64,000 nucleotides of DNA from Lepturacanthus savala (lineage: Eukaryota > Chordata > Actinopteri > Scombriformes > Trichiuridae): NCBI GenBank assembly GCA_030544235.1, contig JARUPU010000033.1, positions 1,488,001 through 1,552,000 on the forward strand, read 5' to 3'. Shown one piece after another: positions 34,576-44,904 of the stretch. A program made the position numbers and the translations under genes. Position 1 is the first letter of the stretch. Each line of letters opens with the position of its first letter. The notes beneath the pieces are model-generated. The model did not search any database. It worked only from the letters and a program-made list of their open reading frames with translations, and was not told where the DNA came from.

Positions 34576-35347
34576 TCATACAGATCCACACAACTGCCAG
34601 TAGCAGGAGTCCTGAACTTGTCCACAGCATTTTCTCTCTATATCCATGGGCATCTCCTGGCAGTTTGTGTAGACACACCATGGGGGTCGCCCTGCAGCTG
34701 GGGGGTCTGATGGAGGGGCACTGGATGTAAGTTGGAGCACGTCGAGCATTAGGCTGAAGTCACGGGTCAGACAGAGCTCCAGCAGTTCATGTGATTGTTC
34801 TAAGCTCAGTGAGTGAATCCTGGCCTGTAAATAAAATAACAAACTCTAAAGAACAGCCATGTTGTCCTTGTATTTTATGTATACAGTCCATTATAGGTAC
34901 GTTAACAAGTCACTGAAAACTCGATTAAGATAAAAACAGTTCTTTGTCAGAGGCAAGATACGTTTAAAAAGTAATATCATTTGATTTGTAATGCATTTTC
35001 ATTGAAAACAATCTCAAAGCGCTACATAAAAGCATACGTTATACATGAAAACAATAAAAACTAACAAAATAAAATCAGTTATAATGGGCTATTTAAAATG
35101 GATAACAGAGAAGTAATGTGATGAATACCTGCTCGTCAGCAATCCTTCGGGCTTGAAGATCTTGTACTCTTTTTATGTCTTCGTCTACAAGAACACTTGT
35201 CCGGTCTCCGCGTGCCCTTCCTCTTTCTCTTCTTCCTCTTCGGGCCCTTGGTGCTCCTCTTATATGTCGCTGGGGTTGTTCTCTGGATGTAGATGGCTCC
35301 GGAGTATAATCAGAATCAGAACCAACAAGGCTCTCGTCATGGAAGCT
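34576..35347 (-). CDS. P2X7-cytoplasmic-domain-like gene, two exons (left copy, first exon missing)
   Basis: Minus strand. Exon 2 runs 35,347-35,129 (219 bases, after TTTAG, before GT) and encodes SFHDESLVGSDSDYTPEPST, an Arg/Gly-rich middle, and VDEDIKRVQDLQARRIADEQ. Exon 3 runs 34,824-34,576 and encodes ARIHSLSLEQSHELLELCL, a Pro-rich bend (SSAPPSDPPAAG), then RPPWCVYTNCQEMPMDIERK and CCGQVQDSCY before the stop. The W-C-x3-C-x-E-M-P-x(4)-E-x-K-C-C pattern matches the zinc-binding cytoplasmic region of P2X7 receptors, also found in many stand-alone fish proteins. Both exons are open and join in phase 0. The presumed first exon (MAHSQ, seen at 41,439 in the other arm) is absent because the arm ends in intron 1. 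Function is unknown. Confidence 0.65.
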
Positions 35348-35676
35348 CTAAATCAATGAACAATTTATATAACACAGCTAAAAGTCAAACAAAACACACT
35401 TGTGATTCAGCTACATATTATAAACTTGATAAATTAGGATAACTTTAGCTATGATGTAAAGTTCTGCACACTACTGTAAAGATATTTGGTCATAAACATC
35501 ACTATGTAACATTAGCAGCTAGGTAGCGTATGAATTGGGGCTGTTCAGAAAAAAAAACATAATGGTGATATACAACAAGGTGAACAGGTAACAGAGATTT
35601 GCTGTTTTTACTGGCATACAATTTCTTACACCTATAAAATAAATAAATAAAAACAATTGTGAATTGTCTAGTTTTT

Positions 35677-36032
35677 CTTTAACCTTACTTCTCATCATTA
35701 CAAACAGTGATTTCAACAACAACATCATTACATACTCACAATATATTTTAACTTTTAACGTTAGTATAGGCATTTCAGGCACTAGAGTGCGTTTGACCAC
35801 TGTTGTTGATACAGTTGTTCTTCCTTGCACCCATTGGTGTATGTGAAGCCTAATATTTGAGATTGAACGAGGCCTTCCCATGGCTTCTTGATGAAATTAT
35901 TTAAATTTGTGTGGCCTTCTGTCGCCTTTCTGCTATTCCTGTAGTAACCCCTGTGGTGACCTTTATGCCAAAAGAATTTCACTTTGTTACTATAGATGTC
36001 TGGATTCTGGATGTCTGGAAAATAATGTCGGA
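35677..36032 (-). repeat. Satellite-adjacent ~360-bp module, copy 2 (inverted)
   Basis: Reverse-complement relative of 16,203-16,563, sharing for example GATTTCAACAACAACATCAT, GCATTTCAGGCACTAGAGTG and GATGTCTGGATTCTGGATG, with scattered substitutions. It abuts reversed satellite at GTCGGA/CTTTCCCAGGTG, the same junction base as copies 1 and 3. With copy 1 it brackets the left arm as an inverted pair. Confidence 0.85.
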
Positions 36033-36727
36033 CTTTCCCAGGTGAATTTCTAATCCAAAACTATACCATTGTACATAAAATAAAAGGTAAATACGATTTT
36101 CTGTAAAAATATTTCACTGATTCAGGCATACATCGCTTTTCAAATTATTGTTCTCTTCCGACCGAGAGAATGCTTATGGAGCGATAAAAACTTTAAAACA
36201 TGATCCACATGAAAACAATAGCTTTCCCAGGTGAATTTCTAATCCAAAAGTATACCATTTCACATAAAGTATGAGGTAAACAAGATTTTCTGTAAAAATA
36301 TTGTACTGATTTAGGCCTACATAGCTTTTTATCTTTTTGTGCTCTTCAGACCGAGAGAAAGCTTCTGGAGCCATAAAAAGTTTAAAACATGAACCACATG
36401 AAAACAATAGTTTTCCCAGGTGAATTCCTAATCCAAAACTATACCATTGTACACAAAATAAAAGGTAAACAAGATTTTCTGTAAAAATATTTCATTGATT
36501 TAGGCCTACAAGGCTTTTCATCTGATTGTGCTCTTCTGACCGAGAGAATGCTTATGGAGCAATAAAAGCTTTAAAACATGAACCACATGAAAACAATAGC
36601 TTTTCCATACCATTGTACATAAAGTAAAAGGTTAACAAGATTTTCTCTAAAAATATTTAACTGATTTAGGCCTACAAGGCTTTTCATCTCATTGTTCTCT
36701 TCCAAACGAGAGAAAGTTTATGGAGCA
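36033..36727 (-). repeat. Short diverged satellite array, reverse orientation
   Basis: About 3.7 monomers of the 189-bp satellite in reverse orientation, all of the degenerate edge type (for example CATGATCCACATGAAAACAAT, GCTTATGGAGC). One monomer has lost about 22 bases around GCTTTTCCATACCATTG near 36,600. The array ends at TGGAGCA near 36,727. Confidence 0.9.
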
Positions 36728-37486
36728 CTGTACATTGCAGCTACACCACAAGTATAACTATAAGAAACGACTGGATAATTTTTTTTAACTTGTTTTTTTT
36801 TTTTTTGTTTTTTTTACGTTGATGCCCTTCAACTAAAAGAGTTTACAAAGAATGTTGTATAAACCATTCCATAGACATCTGGCATGGGTCGAAGAACTTG
36901 AGCAAAAGACTTATATTGGTATGTTCTAGACACTCCTTACAAATGGTACATTAGCTACATTATAATGTATATTATTTAGGATGTTTGAATACAGTAAATT
37001 CATTCTAAAAATAGAATGTTAATAATGTTAGAATTAATTTATTGATATATTGTCGGCCATTAATGCAATATGTAATCTCCAGCAGCTGGGCCGTTACCAT
37101 GGTGACTAACTTCTCTGCTACATTTGAATTCATGACTATCCGACTAAATCTGGGGAGGCAGAAAGGCTACCTCTGGTCGGACCACATGCCAAACAAATGC
37201 TCATAAATCGAAAACCGTAAAAGATGGTGACAAAATGATCAGATTTTCTGAGAGCAGGCTTTCCCCGGTCGTACTGATATAATTTTTAATTCTGTGTAGA
37301 ATTCACAGCTTGGTTAGTGGTATTTTTTCGATCACGACGACAGTCGTGCCTACGTTTTGATATAACAATTATTGATGTGCAGTGAGTGTAGCAGTTACTA
37401 CAGCAATTTATAAATTTATTTTTTTGGGCCATTTTCTCTACCTCTACACTAACAATGACATCACCCACTCTATCTTCCTGAGACTC
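36728..37486. other. Spacer, no recognised feature
   Basis: Unique-looking AT-rich sequence with a poly-T tract near 36,790-36,820. No convincing gene, RNA or repeat family. Confidence 0.5.
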
Positions 37487-37678
37487 TTAAAGCAAGAGTA
37501 ACGAGATCGTTGGTTTTAAAAATGTAAGCAATAGAAAGTACAGATTCTTGTGTGAAAATGTAATGAGTAGAAGCCAGAAGTAGGCAGAGAAAATAGTAAT
37601 GGAGTAAAGGATAGATACCTAAAAAGTGTACTTAAGTACAGTAACAAAGTATTTGTACTTCGTTACTTGACACCTCTG
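37487..37678. mobile_element. Short hAT-like element fragment, copy 1
   Basis: About 192 bases ending TTGACACCTCTG; read from that end it begins CAGAGGTGTCAAGTAACGAA. Fish hAT-type MITEs often start CAGAGGTG followed by AGTAACT/AAGTAC motifs. The sequence is rich in AAGTAC, GTACTT and GTAAC. A closely similar copy in the same orientation lies at 40,254-40,458. The other end and target duplication were not identified. Confidence 0.5.
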
Positions 37679-37855
37679 GTTTAGATGTATTCAACACAGT
37701 TATGTTGAGTTCATTTAACAGAGTTATGGTGGAATTATTAAATAAAGCCATGTTGTATTTATTACACAAAGTCATATTTGATTTAGTGAACAAAGTTATG
37801 TTAGACTTATTGAAGAAAGTTACATTGAAATCAATGAACTAATGAGCTACTATAT
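37679..37855. repeat. Degenerate 24-27-bp tandem repeat, about six copies
   Basis: Successive imperfect units follow the pattern AAAGTTATGTTNNANTTATTNAAC, for example ACAGTTATGTTGAGTTCATT, GAGTTATGGTGGAATTATTA and AAAGTTATGTTAGACTTATT. The block ends before a (TA)n run at about 37,850. Confidence 0.8.
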
Positions 37856-38535
37856 ATATATATATTCAAATAAATGACACAAAATTGAATTCCTTAAACT
37901 CACATTTATTTATAACAATCAAGTATGCAATTGTGTAACAATACAAGCCAAATGTGGTGGTCATCACCATCTAGAAAAATACACAGCATGTGTAACCAAT
38001 GTAAACTGTTGCTTTTTTATTAAAGCAACATTCCGTTCCTTCAAAGTGCAAATGCTTCTTAAAGTTACATTTAAAAAAAAAATTCACTTTCAAAATTTCA
38101 ATCAGAAAACATTTGGCTTTCAGATGACCAATACAAACAAAAATGTCAAAGTAACTGCCTGAGGTGATCCTAGGGTTACTGTACTTTTCAAAAAAGCAAA
38201 ATAAATGGACCATTTTGCCAAGTCACAAAAACCCAAAACAGGCTGAAGAGTGTGGAGACTATAGTAGAGGAACGTTTTAAGTTATCTGTCTCTGGTTTGT
38301 CCTTTTGACTTTCAGTATGGCAGCTTTCAGTATAGCAGTACTAATACAAAGAAAATTGTCAACTCTTGAAGTTGCATTTGGCTGCTTTACGATTACTAAA
38401 ATCTAGATGGCTAAAACAGCCCCCATACAAAAGTCAAATCAAAATGTTACCATGGTAAATGCCATCATGGCTGACTATGCATCTTGCTACCAGTCTATCT
38501 TCACTAGATGTAGCTGTTTCAGGGATTTAAATTTC
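37856..38535. other. Spacer, no recognised feature
   Basis: AT-rich sequence. An 80-codon minus-strand frame at 37,971-38,213 resembles nothing I recognise and is not called as a gene. Confidence 0.5.
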
Positions 38536-39831
38536 TCATAGTTGTAAATAGCTATGCATGTGGAGTCCACAGTCTTGGCCGGGCTGTGGATTGCCCCACC
38601 TTCGTCTGTGGATATTTCCCATGTGACCTGGTCGGTCACATGTTATGAAAGAAAAGACAGGACAGATCTTATTTATTGGCACCCAGTTTTGAGGAAAAAA
38701 AGAAGAAGAAACGTATGACACATCTTTTCCCACATGAAATGAATGAGAAGTTGTGAAACCTGACACATTTTCAGTAAAAGGCCCTATAGAAATTAGAAAT
38801 AGTAGACTTGTAGTAGATACTGGTAGACTCAAAAGAATCCCTCCAACACCCACAACTCTTACTGTTTCTTTGGATTTTTTCAACTTTATGGATTTTGTTG
38901 GTTTTAAATTCGAAAGTGAAGCTCCTGTATCCACAAGACATAAGGTCTCTATTTACCTCGATCATGAAATTAGGTTCTTCATTTGTTGTTGCCAATTTAA
39001 TTAGTGGAGCTTGGATAACATTTCCTTCTGTTTTAATTTGGTCACTGTCCTGACAGCTCTATGAGTTGTGCGGTGGGGGATGCTGGTATTCCTCCTGAGT
39101 TCTCCCTAATGCCGCCATAGGCAGGGTATATTTGTTTTGTTGTGCTCTATGTGGACAGTCCCCTACCCAGTGATCTGGCTCACCACAAAAGAAGAAGGAT
39201 CACATTCTGATTTGATTGATTGTCATGTATTTCTGTCCCTCCTTCCTCTGTTGTTGGTTCCCCTGCCACTGCAACCTCTCGGAGCTCCGCCTGTATAGTG
39301 AGAAACTTGAACATACATTAGCATTTCTTGCATTTTATAATATATTTGTTCTGTATTATCCCAATGATGCTGAGCTAGCTCTACTAGTTTATTCATAGGT
39401 TTTCCTGAGGACCCAACTGTCATTTGCACTTTCAATTAAATTTTTGGTTGAAGGCTACTCACAAAGTTATATGCTGGATCACATTCCGCTGAACAGCTAA
39501 AGCTATCACATTGTAGAATGTCTGTGCTTCTTCGTAGGGTTACTGGGAATTTCACATATCTCCAAATGTGAAGGTCACCAGACATTGATTCATGCGTCAC
39601 ATCAAAGCCAACTGAATTCCTTTGATGTTCCCCACCTTCCCTTTTGTTGACATCCAAATGTCTTTGTTTTCCTTGTGATTGCTTTGATCTCATGACATAG
39701 AAGCTATAGACCCACCACCATTCGGGGTTGACTTTCTGTAACAGACTTGGTCTGTGACCGTATAGATCACTGAGAATAAATTTCCCACCATACAGCAAAC
39801 TTGTACAAGACTCTGGAATTTTCTTCAACAA
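38536..39831 (-). pseudogene. Endogenous retrovirus-like gag/protease remnant
   Basis: Minus-strand segments in three frames follow the order gag, nucleocapsid, protease. From 39,831 to 39,223 there is a gag-like region with a capsid C-terminal-type helix (MNKLVELAQHHWDN) and an Arg/Gly-rich tail. At 39,196-39,155 is a CCHC zinc knuckle in which the first Cys position reads Phe. At 38,931-38,920 is the aspartic-protease motif DTGA, followed by a Gly-rich flap-like stretch. Frameshifts lie between the gag end and knuckle and just before the protease motif, and stops are present. No polymerase or envelope was found, and no clear long terminal repeats. An old, non-functional copy; the retroviral genus cannot be assigned. 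Confidence 0.65.
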
Positions 39832-40253
39832 ACATCACAAAAAAACAAAAAACTGTAACTAAGCCGATTGCGCAGTATGACATTTTTCGGGGTACTTGTA
39901 TAGATGCTAGATTTCAGTGCTTCTCTGACTTCAAACTTCCGATTTACAAGGACAACTGAATGCACCTCGTTGCAAAAACACTGCGACGATCACTTTCGCC
40001 TTTATTTAACCTGTTTGTTGACTTACGTAGGGACAGTGTGGGAGAGGGGGACAGATCGGTGTCACTGTAAATGTGTCCTCTGTGCTATCTGCGCCCATGC
40101 AGACATAAAAAAGTTTTTTTATGTTTGTATAATATTTATTTTTGAAGGCGCATTTGTAGCCCATAGATAGACCCACGCTCTGGTTCTTCCGGCCGGCATC
40201 CGACACAGTGCAACAGTTTTCACCCGTTTTACAAAAGTTAGCGGTTCACCAAG
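39832..40253. other. Spacer, no recognised feature
   Basis: Possibly the 5' part of the retroviral remnant, but nothing is recognisable. Small open frames overlap on both strands without family resemblance. Confidence 0.4.
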
Positions 40254-40458
40254 TTAAAGCAAGAGTAACGAGACCATTGGTTTTAAAAATGTAATGCAAT
40301 AGAAAATGCAATAGAAAGTACAGATACTTGTGTGAAAATGTAATGACTAGAAGTCAGAAGTAGGCAGAAAAAATAGTAATGGAGTAAAGTATAGATACCT
40401 AAAAAGTGTACGTAAGTACACTAACAAAGTATTTGTACTTCATTACTTGACACCTCTG
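40254..40458. mobile_element. Short hAT-like element fragment, copy 2
   Basis: Direct repeat of 37,487-37,678 with small indels, including a 14-base internal duplication (GCAATAGAAA twice). It ends CTTGACACCTCTG. The two copies bracket the retroviral remnant at a distance of 2,767 bases. Confidence 0.5.
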
Positions 40459-41246
40459 ATGATACCCCAGTTTTTAAGCTGGAAGTGCTCAGTTCTGATG
40501 TTATGTTGTGTGTAGCTCAGAGTTCCGACGTCCAATAAAGCATCATCTCGACCCATGTGTGGTCCTAGAGGAGCAGGTTCTTTTGCCTGTGCCTGCCGCG
40601 TGAACCTGATTCAAATGGCTGAATGATTAACTCAAAGAGTAAGTGATGATTTGTCTATTGAGCCAAAGAAGGAAACAAAAAATCAGCATTTTTTTTTCTT
40701 TTAAGAACCAAAAGGTATAAATATCCAATGCCTGTTGCCTTTCCAAATAGACCCCCTATGGAAATGTTACCATCATCACCGCCATGTACTGCTAGTGTCT
40801 CTCTGTTTCTGGCAGTTTTGCAGGCCTGAATACCTACCTCTTGAGTGCTACCTCAGTTTGGATGTTGAATTCCAAAAAAGTTTGAGAAAGAACATGCTCC
40901 TCGAGTTGCTTTGTCTTTGATAGTAATGGGATTATGATGATGCTGTGTCTTAGGCCACGTGTATAATCCGTTTCAAATTAAGCTTCCAATCTATATATTG
41001 GCACCGACTAATTTATTTTATGTATTTTTTTTTATGTTACTTTATACTTTAAGTAGATTTATGAGCACATACCTTTTCAGTTTACTTGAGTAAAGACATC
41101 AAGTTGATACGTAAACTTTTACCAGAGTGTTTTTAAACTGCAGTATCTATACTTTTACTTAAGTAACAAATGTGTGTACTTTTGACACCACTGATATAAA
41201 CCCAGTTTTGTGCAACCGGTTCCCAAAACTCAGTTAAAGGTAGGGT
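40459..41246. other. Spacer with a third diverged hAT-like end
   Basis: No coding sequence recognised. At about 41,075-41,193 the sequence TACTTTTACTTAAGTAAC...TTTTGACACCACTG resembles the ends at 37,678 and 40,458 in the same orientation, but is more diverged. Confidence 0.4.
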
Positions 41247-41271
41247 GGGGTTAGGGTTAGGGTTAGGGTTA
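41247..41271 (+). repeat. Short interstitial telomeric repeat
   Basis: About four perfect copies of the vertebrate telomere hexamer (GGGTTA), preceded by the imperfect GGTAGGGTG. Too short to be a telomere; it is an interstitial tract. Confidence 0.9.
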
Positions 41272-41438
41272 AACTTGCTTCGAGCAGGCAGCATTTTAAA
41301 AAAAAAACACCTCACAAGACCAACCCCCTGTCTCCAGACTCCCCCGTGAAGCCACGTCCCCAGAGAACAGGAGCGTGCACCGCTTGTTCTCGAAGGTTAG
41401 CGAAAGCAACGCTACTACATTCCGCTAAGTTTTTTCGT

Positions 41439-42582
41439 ATGGCTCATTCACAGGTAAGAAAATTCCTCACAACATCATAATTAACCTAAAAGACTAACAT
41501 TATGGCTATTTAAAGTTATATTTATTAATATATTAGATTAGAGGTTTGACTTTTCAGTTTTTATTTTTATAGGTTTAAGCCAAGTAAAAACAGCAAATCT
41601 CTGTTAACTGTTCACCTTGTTGCTTTGAACGCATTGAGCAGTGTATATCACCATTATGTTTTTTTTGACCAAATATCTTTACAGTAGTGTGCAGAATTTT
41701 ACATCATAGCTAAAGTTATCCTAATTTATCAAGTTTATAATATGTAGCTGAATCACAAGTGTGTTTTGTTTGACTTTTAGCTGTGTTATATACATTGTTC
41801 ATTTATTTAGAGCTTCCATGATGAGAGCCTTGTTGGTTCTGATTCTCATTATACTCTGGAGCCATCTACATCCAGAGGACAACCCCAGCGACATGTAAGA
41901 GGAGCACCAAGGGACCGAAGAGGAAGAAGAGGAAGATGAAGGGCACGCGGAGACCGGACAAGTGGTCTTGTAGACGAAGACATAAAAAGAGTACAAGATC
42001 TTCAAGCCCGAAGGATTGCTGACGAGCAGGTATTTATCACATTACTTCTCTGTTATCCATTTTAAATAGCCCATTATAACTGATTTTATTTTGTTAGTTT
42101 TTATTGTTTTCATGTATAAATTATGCTTTTATGCAGCGCTTTGAGATTGTTTTCAATGAAAATGCATTACAAATCAAATGATATTACTTTTTAAACGTAT
42201 CTTGCCTTTGACAAAGTACTGTTTTTATCTTAATCGAGTTTTCAGTGACTTGTTAACTTACCTATAATGGACTGTATACATAAAATACAAGGACAACATG
42301 GCTGTTCTTTAGAGTTTGTTATTTTATTTACAGGCCAGGATTCACTCACTGAGCTTAGAACAATCACATGAACTGCTGGAGCTCTGTCTGACCCGTGACT
42401 TCAGTCTAATGCTCGACGTGCTCCAACTTACATCCAGTGCCCCTCCATCAGACCCCCCAGCTGCAGGGTGACCCCCATGGTGTGTCTACACAAACTGCCA
42501 GGAGATGCCCACGGATATAGAGAGAAAATGCTGTGGACAAGTTCAGGACTCCTGCTACTGGCAGTTGTGTGGATCTGTATGA
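41439..42582 (+). pseudogene. P2X7-cytoplasmic-domain-like gene, three exons, two stops (right copy)
   Basis: Exon 1 is inferred from ATGGCTCATTCACAG/GTAAG at 41,439-41,453 (MAHSQ, phase 0). Exon 2 is 41,811-42,029 and exon 3 is 42,334-42,582; both correspond base for base to the left-arm exons with the same splice sites. Here an in-frame TGA occurs at 41,937 in the Arg/Gly-rich part of exon 2 and another at 42,469 (CGA to TGA) just before the PPWCV zinc motif. At the Met of the left copy QEMPMDI this copy keeps Thr, which is usual in the family, so the left copy has its own changes. An AATAAA lies at about 42,603. Exon 1 is outside the inverted repeat. Confidence 0.65.
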
Positions 42583-42914
42583 TATATTTAAAGTTAAAAC
42601 TAAATAAATCACAGTTTATTGGTCAGGAGACTCAAGAAAATAAAAAAAAAAAACATTAAAACAAAGACATATAGAATATATCAGGATCACATCAAGAAAA
42701 AAGGGAGTAAAAACTATGAATACACATTTAAACTACTCAGGACTTTCAGTGGGAAAATAATGATGAATAAAATAATTACTTTTTAATCTCTAAATCGTTG
42801 AATTATCAAATTTATCGGTTTCGGAATCTTCTGGAAGGACTGACGTCATCATCCAGCATAGACAGCGGCCATCTTGTTCTCTCCCTTTGACTCTCAGCTC
42901 CACTCAGTAGTTAT

Positions 42915-43591
42915 GGGAATTGTCGTTCACTTTGAAGAACTAGTTCAGTTCAGATCGTTCAGTAAAAAAACCCATTCATTTCGTTCATTTCGTTCACTCT
43001 GTGCTTTCTGCTTTCCTATTCAACAAATAAGCGTTCACTGAACCGTTTCCCTGCTAGTGGGTGCGAACCGTTCACTGAACTACTTTCCTCCAAGTGGGTG
43101 CGAACCTTTCACTGATCCGCTTCCCTGTTAGTGGGTGCGAAACGTTCAGTGAACCGCTTCCCTGCTAGTGGGTGGAACCGTTCACTGAACCACTTGCCCA
43201 TAGGTCTGAGCCATTTAGTGAACAGCTTCGCGTGAAATAGTTCTGAACGAATCCACTGAATTTAAGGGGAAGCCGTTCAGTGTACGGTTCGCTCTTTTTT
43301 TTTTTTTTTTTGAATATATAGCTTTTTAAAACTCAGACATTTTACAGTAAAGGTTGGTTAAAAACAATAATACTGTTAACATTATTATTAATAATAATAA
43401 TAATAATAATAAATATTGTTATTATTATTATCCTTATTAAAAATAACCAATAAATCAGAAATCATTTTGTTGCATTTTATTGTCGAATAGGAAACACACC
43501 AGCACACACATACACACATAGACACACGCCCCAACCCCTCCCCCCCCACGATCTGAAATGAACTAGTTCTTCAAAGTGAACGACAATTCCC
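42915..43591. mobile_element. Short element with 44-bp terminal inverted repeats (right copy)
   Basis: Mirror of 33,545-34,245, 677 bases long, with the same inverted ends and the internal 37-bp minisatellite at about 43,020-43,190. Confidence 0.65.
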
Positions 43592-43614
43592 AAAGTGAAC
43601 GGCTCGGCGGAGCA

Positions 43615-43648
<34 letters not shown>
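43615..43648. repeat. (AC)n microsatellite
   Basis: Mirror of the TG run at 33,470-33,520, about 17 units against about 25. Confidence 0.95.
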
Positions 43649-43649
<1 letters not shown>

Positions 43650-43720
43650 CCCGCCCTCCTCACGCGTGTAGTACAACCAGGAAAGCTGCTGCTGTTTTCT
43701 AGCTTGCCTAGGGAGGAAAT

Positions 43721-43992
43721 ATGATTGGTGACCAGACTGTTCAGCCAATTAAGGACGCCGCGAACGAAAAGAACGGGTCTTTTCGAGGAAGTGAACTAGG
43801 TTCACCAAAAAGAACTCGTTCTTTTGATTCGTTCGTTCACAACCGACACAACACTACCACTCAGAGAACAAAGGACTTTGCTGCTGCTCCGCTGTTTATT
43901 GGACTATTAGACAGATTTAGACGAAAATCGCATTTTTGTGGATTATTTAATCGTTTCCTTGGATCCCGGACGCCTGTGACCGGCTTCAACAG
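43721..43992 (+). other. First-exon-like block with splice donor (right copy)
   Basis: Mirror of 33,124-33,395, ending GGCTTCAACAG/GTAAGA at 43,992. No family recognised. Possibly a non-coding first exon whose gene has been lost or disrupted by the EnSpm-like insertion downstream. Confidence 0.3.
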
Positions 43993-44904
43993 GTAAGATA
44001 GACTTCTTCTGAGTAAATGACTATTTTCTTTGCCTCGTCATCCCGTTAGCATTAGCCTGTTAGCTACTTCGCCAGAGTGCTTCTGACATAACTGCTTTTA
44101 GTATTTAAATGGTTTTATGTCCGCGTGGCAGTCTGTGTCCGAGACGAAAAGTTATGTTTTTGTCAGGATTTGCTTTTTTGGTCGTTTTTTTTACCGTGTG
44201 ATGTTGATGTGTGATGTTAGCATTAATGCTGTTGTTAGCCGTGTGTGTGTGTGTCTTACTATGACTGGGTGGGTGTTTCTTGGTGAGGACAATTTATATT
44301 TTTGACAGGATTGTTGTTTTTGTTCGTGTATTGTGGTTATTGTTAGCATTAGTGCCGTTAGGCCGCTAGCTTCTTAGCCCTTTGTGTAAGACATAACTAC
44401 TGTTACTGTATTTGGAGGGTGTGTGTGTGAAAATCTGCTTTTGATAGAATGAGCGTTTATTAATCACTGTCGTGTGATCTTAATGGAGTTAAAGTTTTGC
44501 AGTTAAAAAGTTTAGGTACATCAGTATTATGTACTGTATAATATAATATCAGAATATTGTTATTGACATCAGTCATTTTCAGTCAGATATTAATCAGAGT
44601 TTATTATTCTGTTTCTAGTATTGCCTAAACAATACTACTGTTTTTAATATACTTTATGTAAGGCGACCTTGAGGCTACGAAAGGCGCCCAATAAATAAAA
44701 TGTATTATTATTATTATTTATATAGTGACTTTACTTTTAGTTGAGTTTTAATAAACACATCTAGCTAGTCTTGTGAGTTAATGTAGTAAAGTATTGCAGT
44801 AAAGATGTAAACAGTGTATCTCTGGTATTTATTTGTAGTCAATAATACCACACAGTAATCTGAGTCAATGAGTTTATTGGTGTGTGTGTGTGTAGTTGAA
44901 CATA
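43993..44904. other. Intron-like AT-rich region (right copy)
   Basis: Mirror of 32,214-33,123. Contains GTTAGCATTAGC-type motifs and the short interspersed fragment at about 44,645-44,720; no coding sequence. Confidence 0.4.

Larger units (their letters stand above)
15300..35645 (+). repeat. Left arm of giant inverted repeat
   Basis: Everything from about 15,300 to 35,645 reappears in reverse complement at 41,556 to about 61,800. Paired landmarks have coordinate sums of 77,103 (satellite edge), 77,104 (helicase), 77,116-77,118 (hAT and LINE) and 77,158 (P2X7-like exons). The drift is caused by indels, mainly a shorter TG/AC run in the right arm. Identity appears to be around 99% by eye, with both shared and private lesions. 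The inner limit is near 35,645, where the left arm continues into a ~360-bp module and reversed satellite while the right arm continues into unrelated spacer. The outer limit lies inside the satellite, where monomer order stops matching. Confidence 0.93.

Noticed and set aside
37971..38213. 80-codon minus-strand frame
   Set aside because: AT-rich, no motif, no splice or promoter context, and within the range expected by chance.
39904..40206. Overlapping small frames upstream of the gag remnant
   Set aside because: No similarity to retroviral matrix or any known protein, and frames overlap on both strands.
37487..40458. The two ~200-base direct repeats as long terminal repeats of the retroviral remnant
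   Set aside because: They read CAGAGGTG...AGTAAC from one end, which fits hAT-type short elements, lack TG...CA ends, and a third diverged relative lies at 41,075-41,193 away from the viral sequence.
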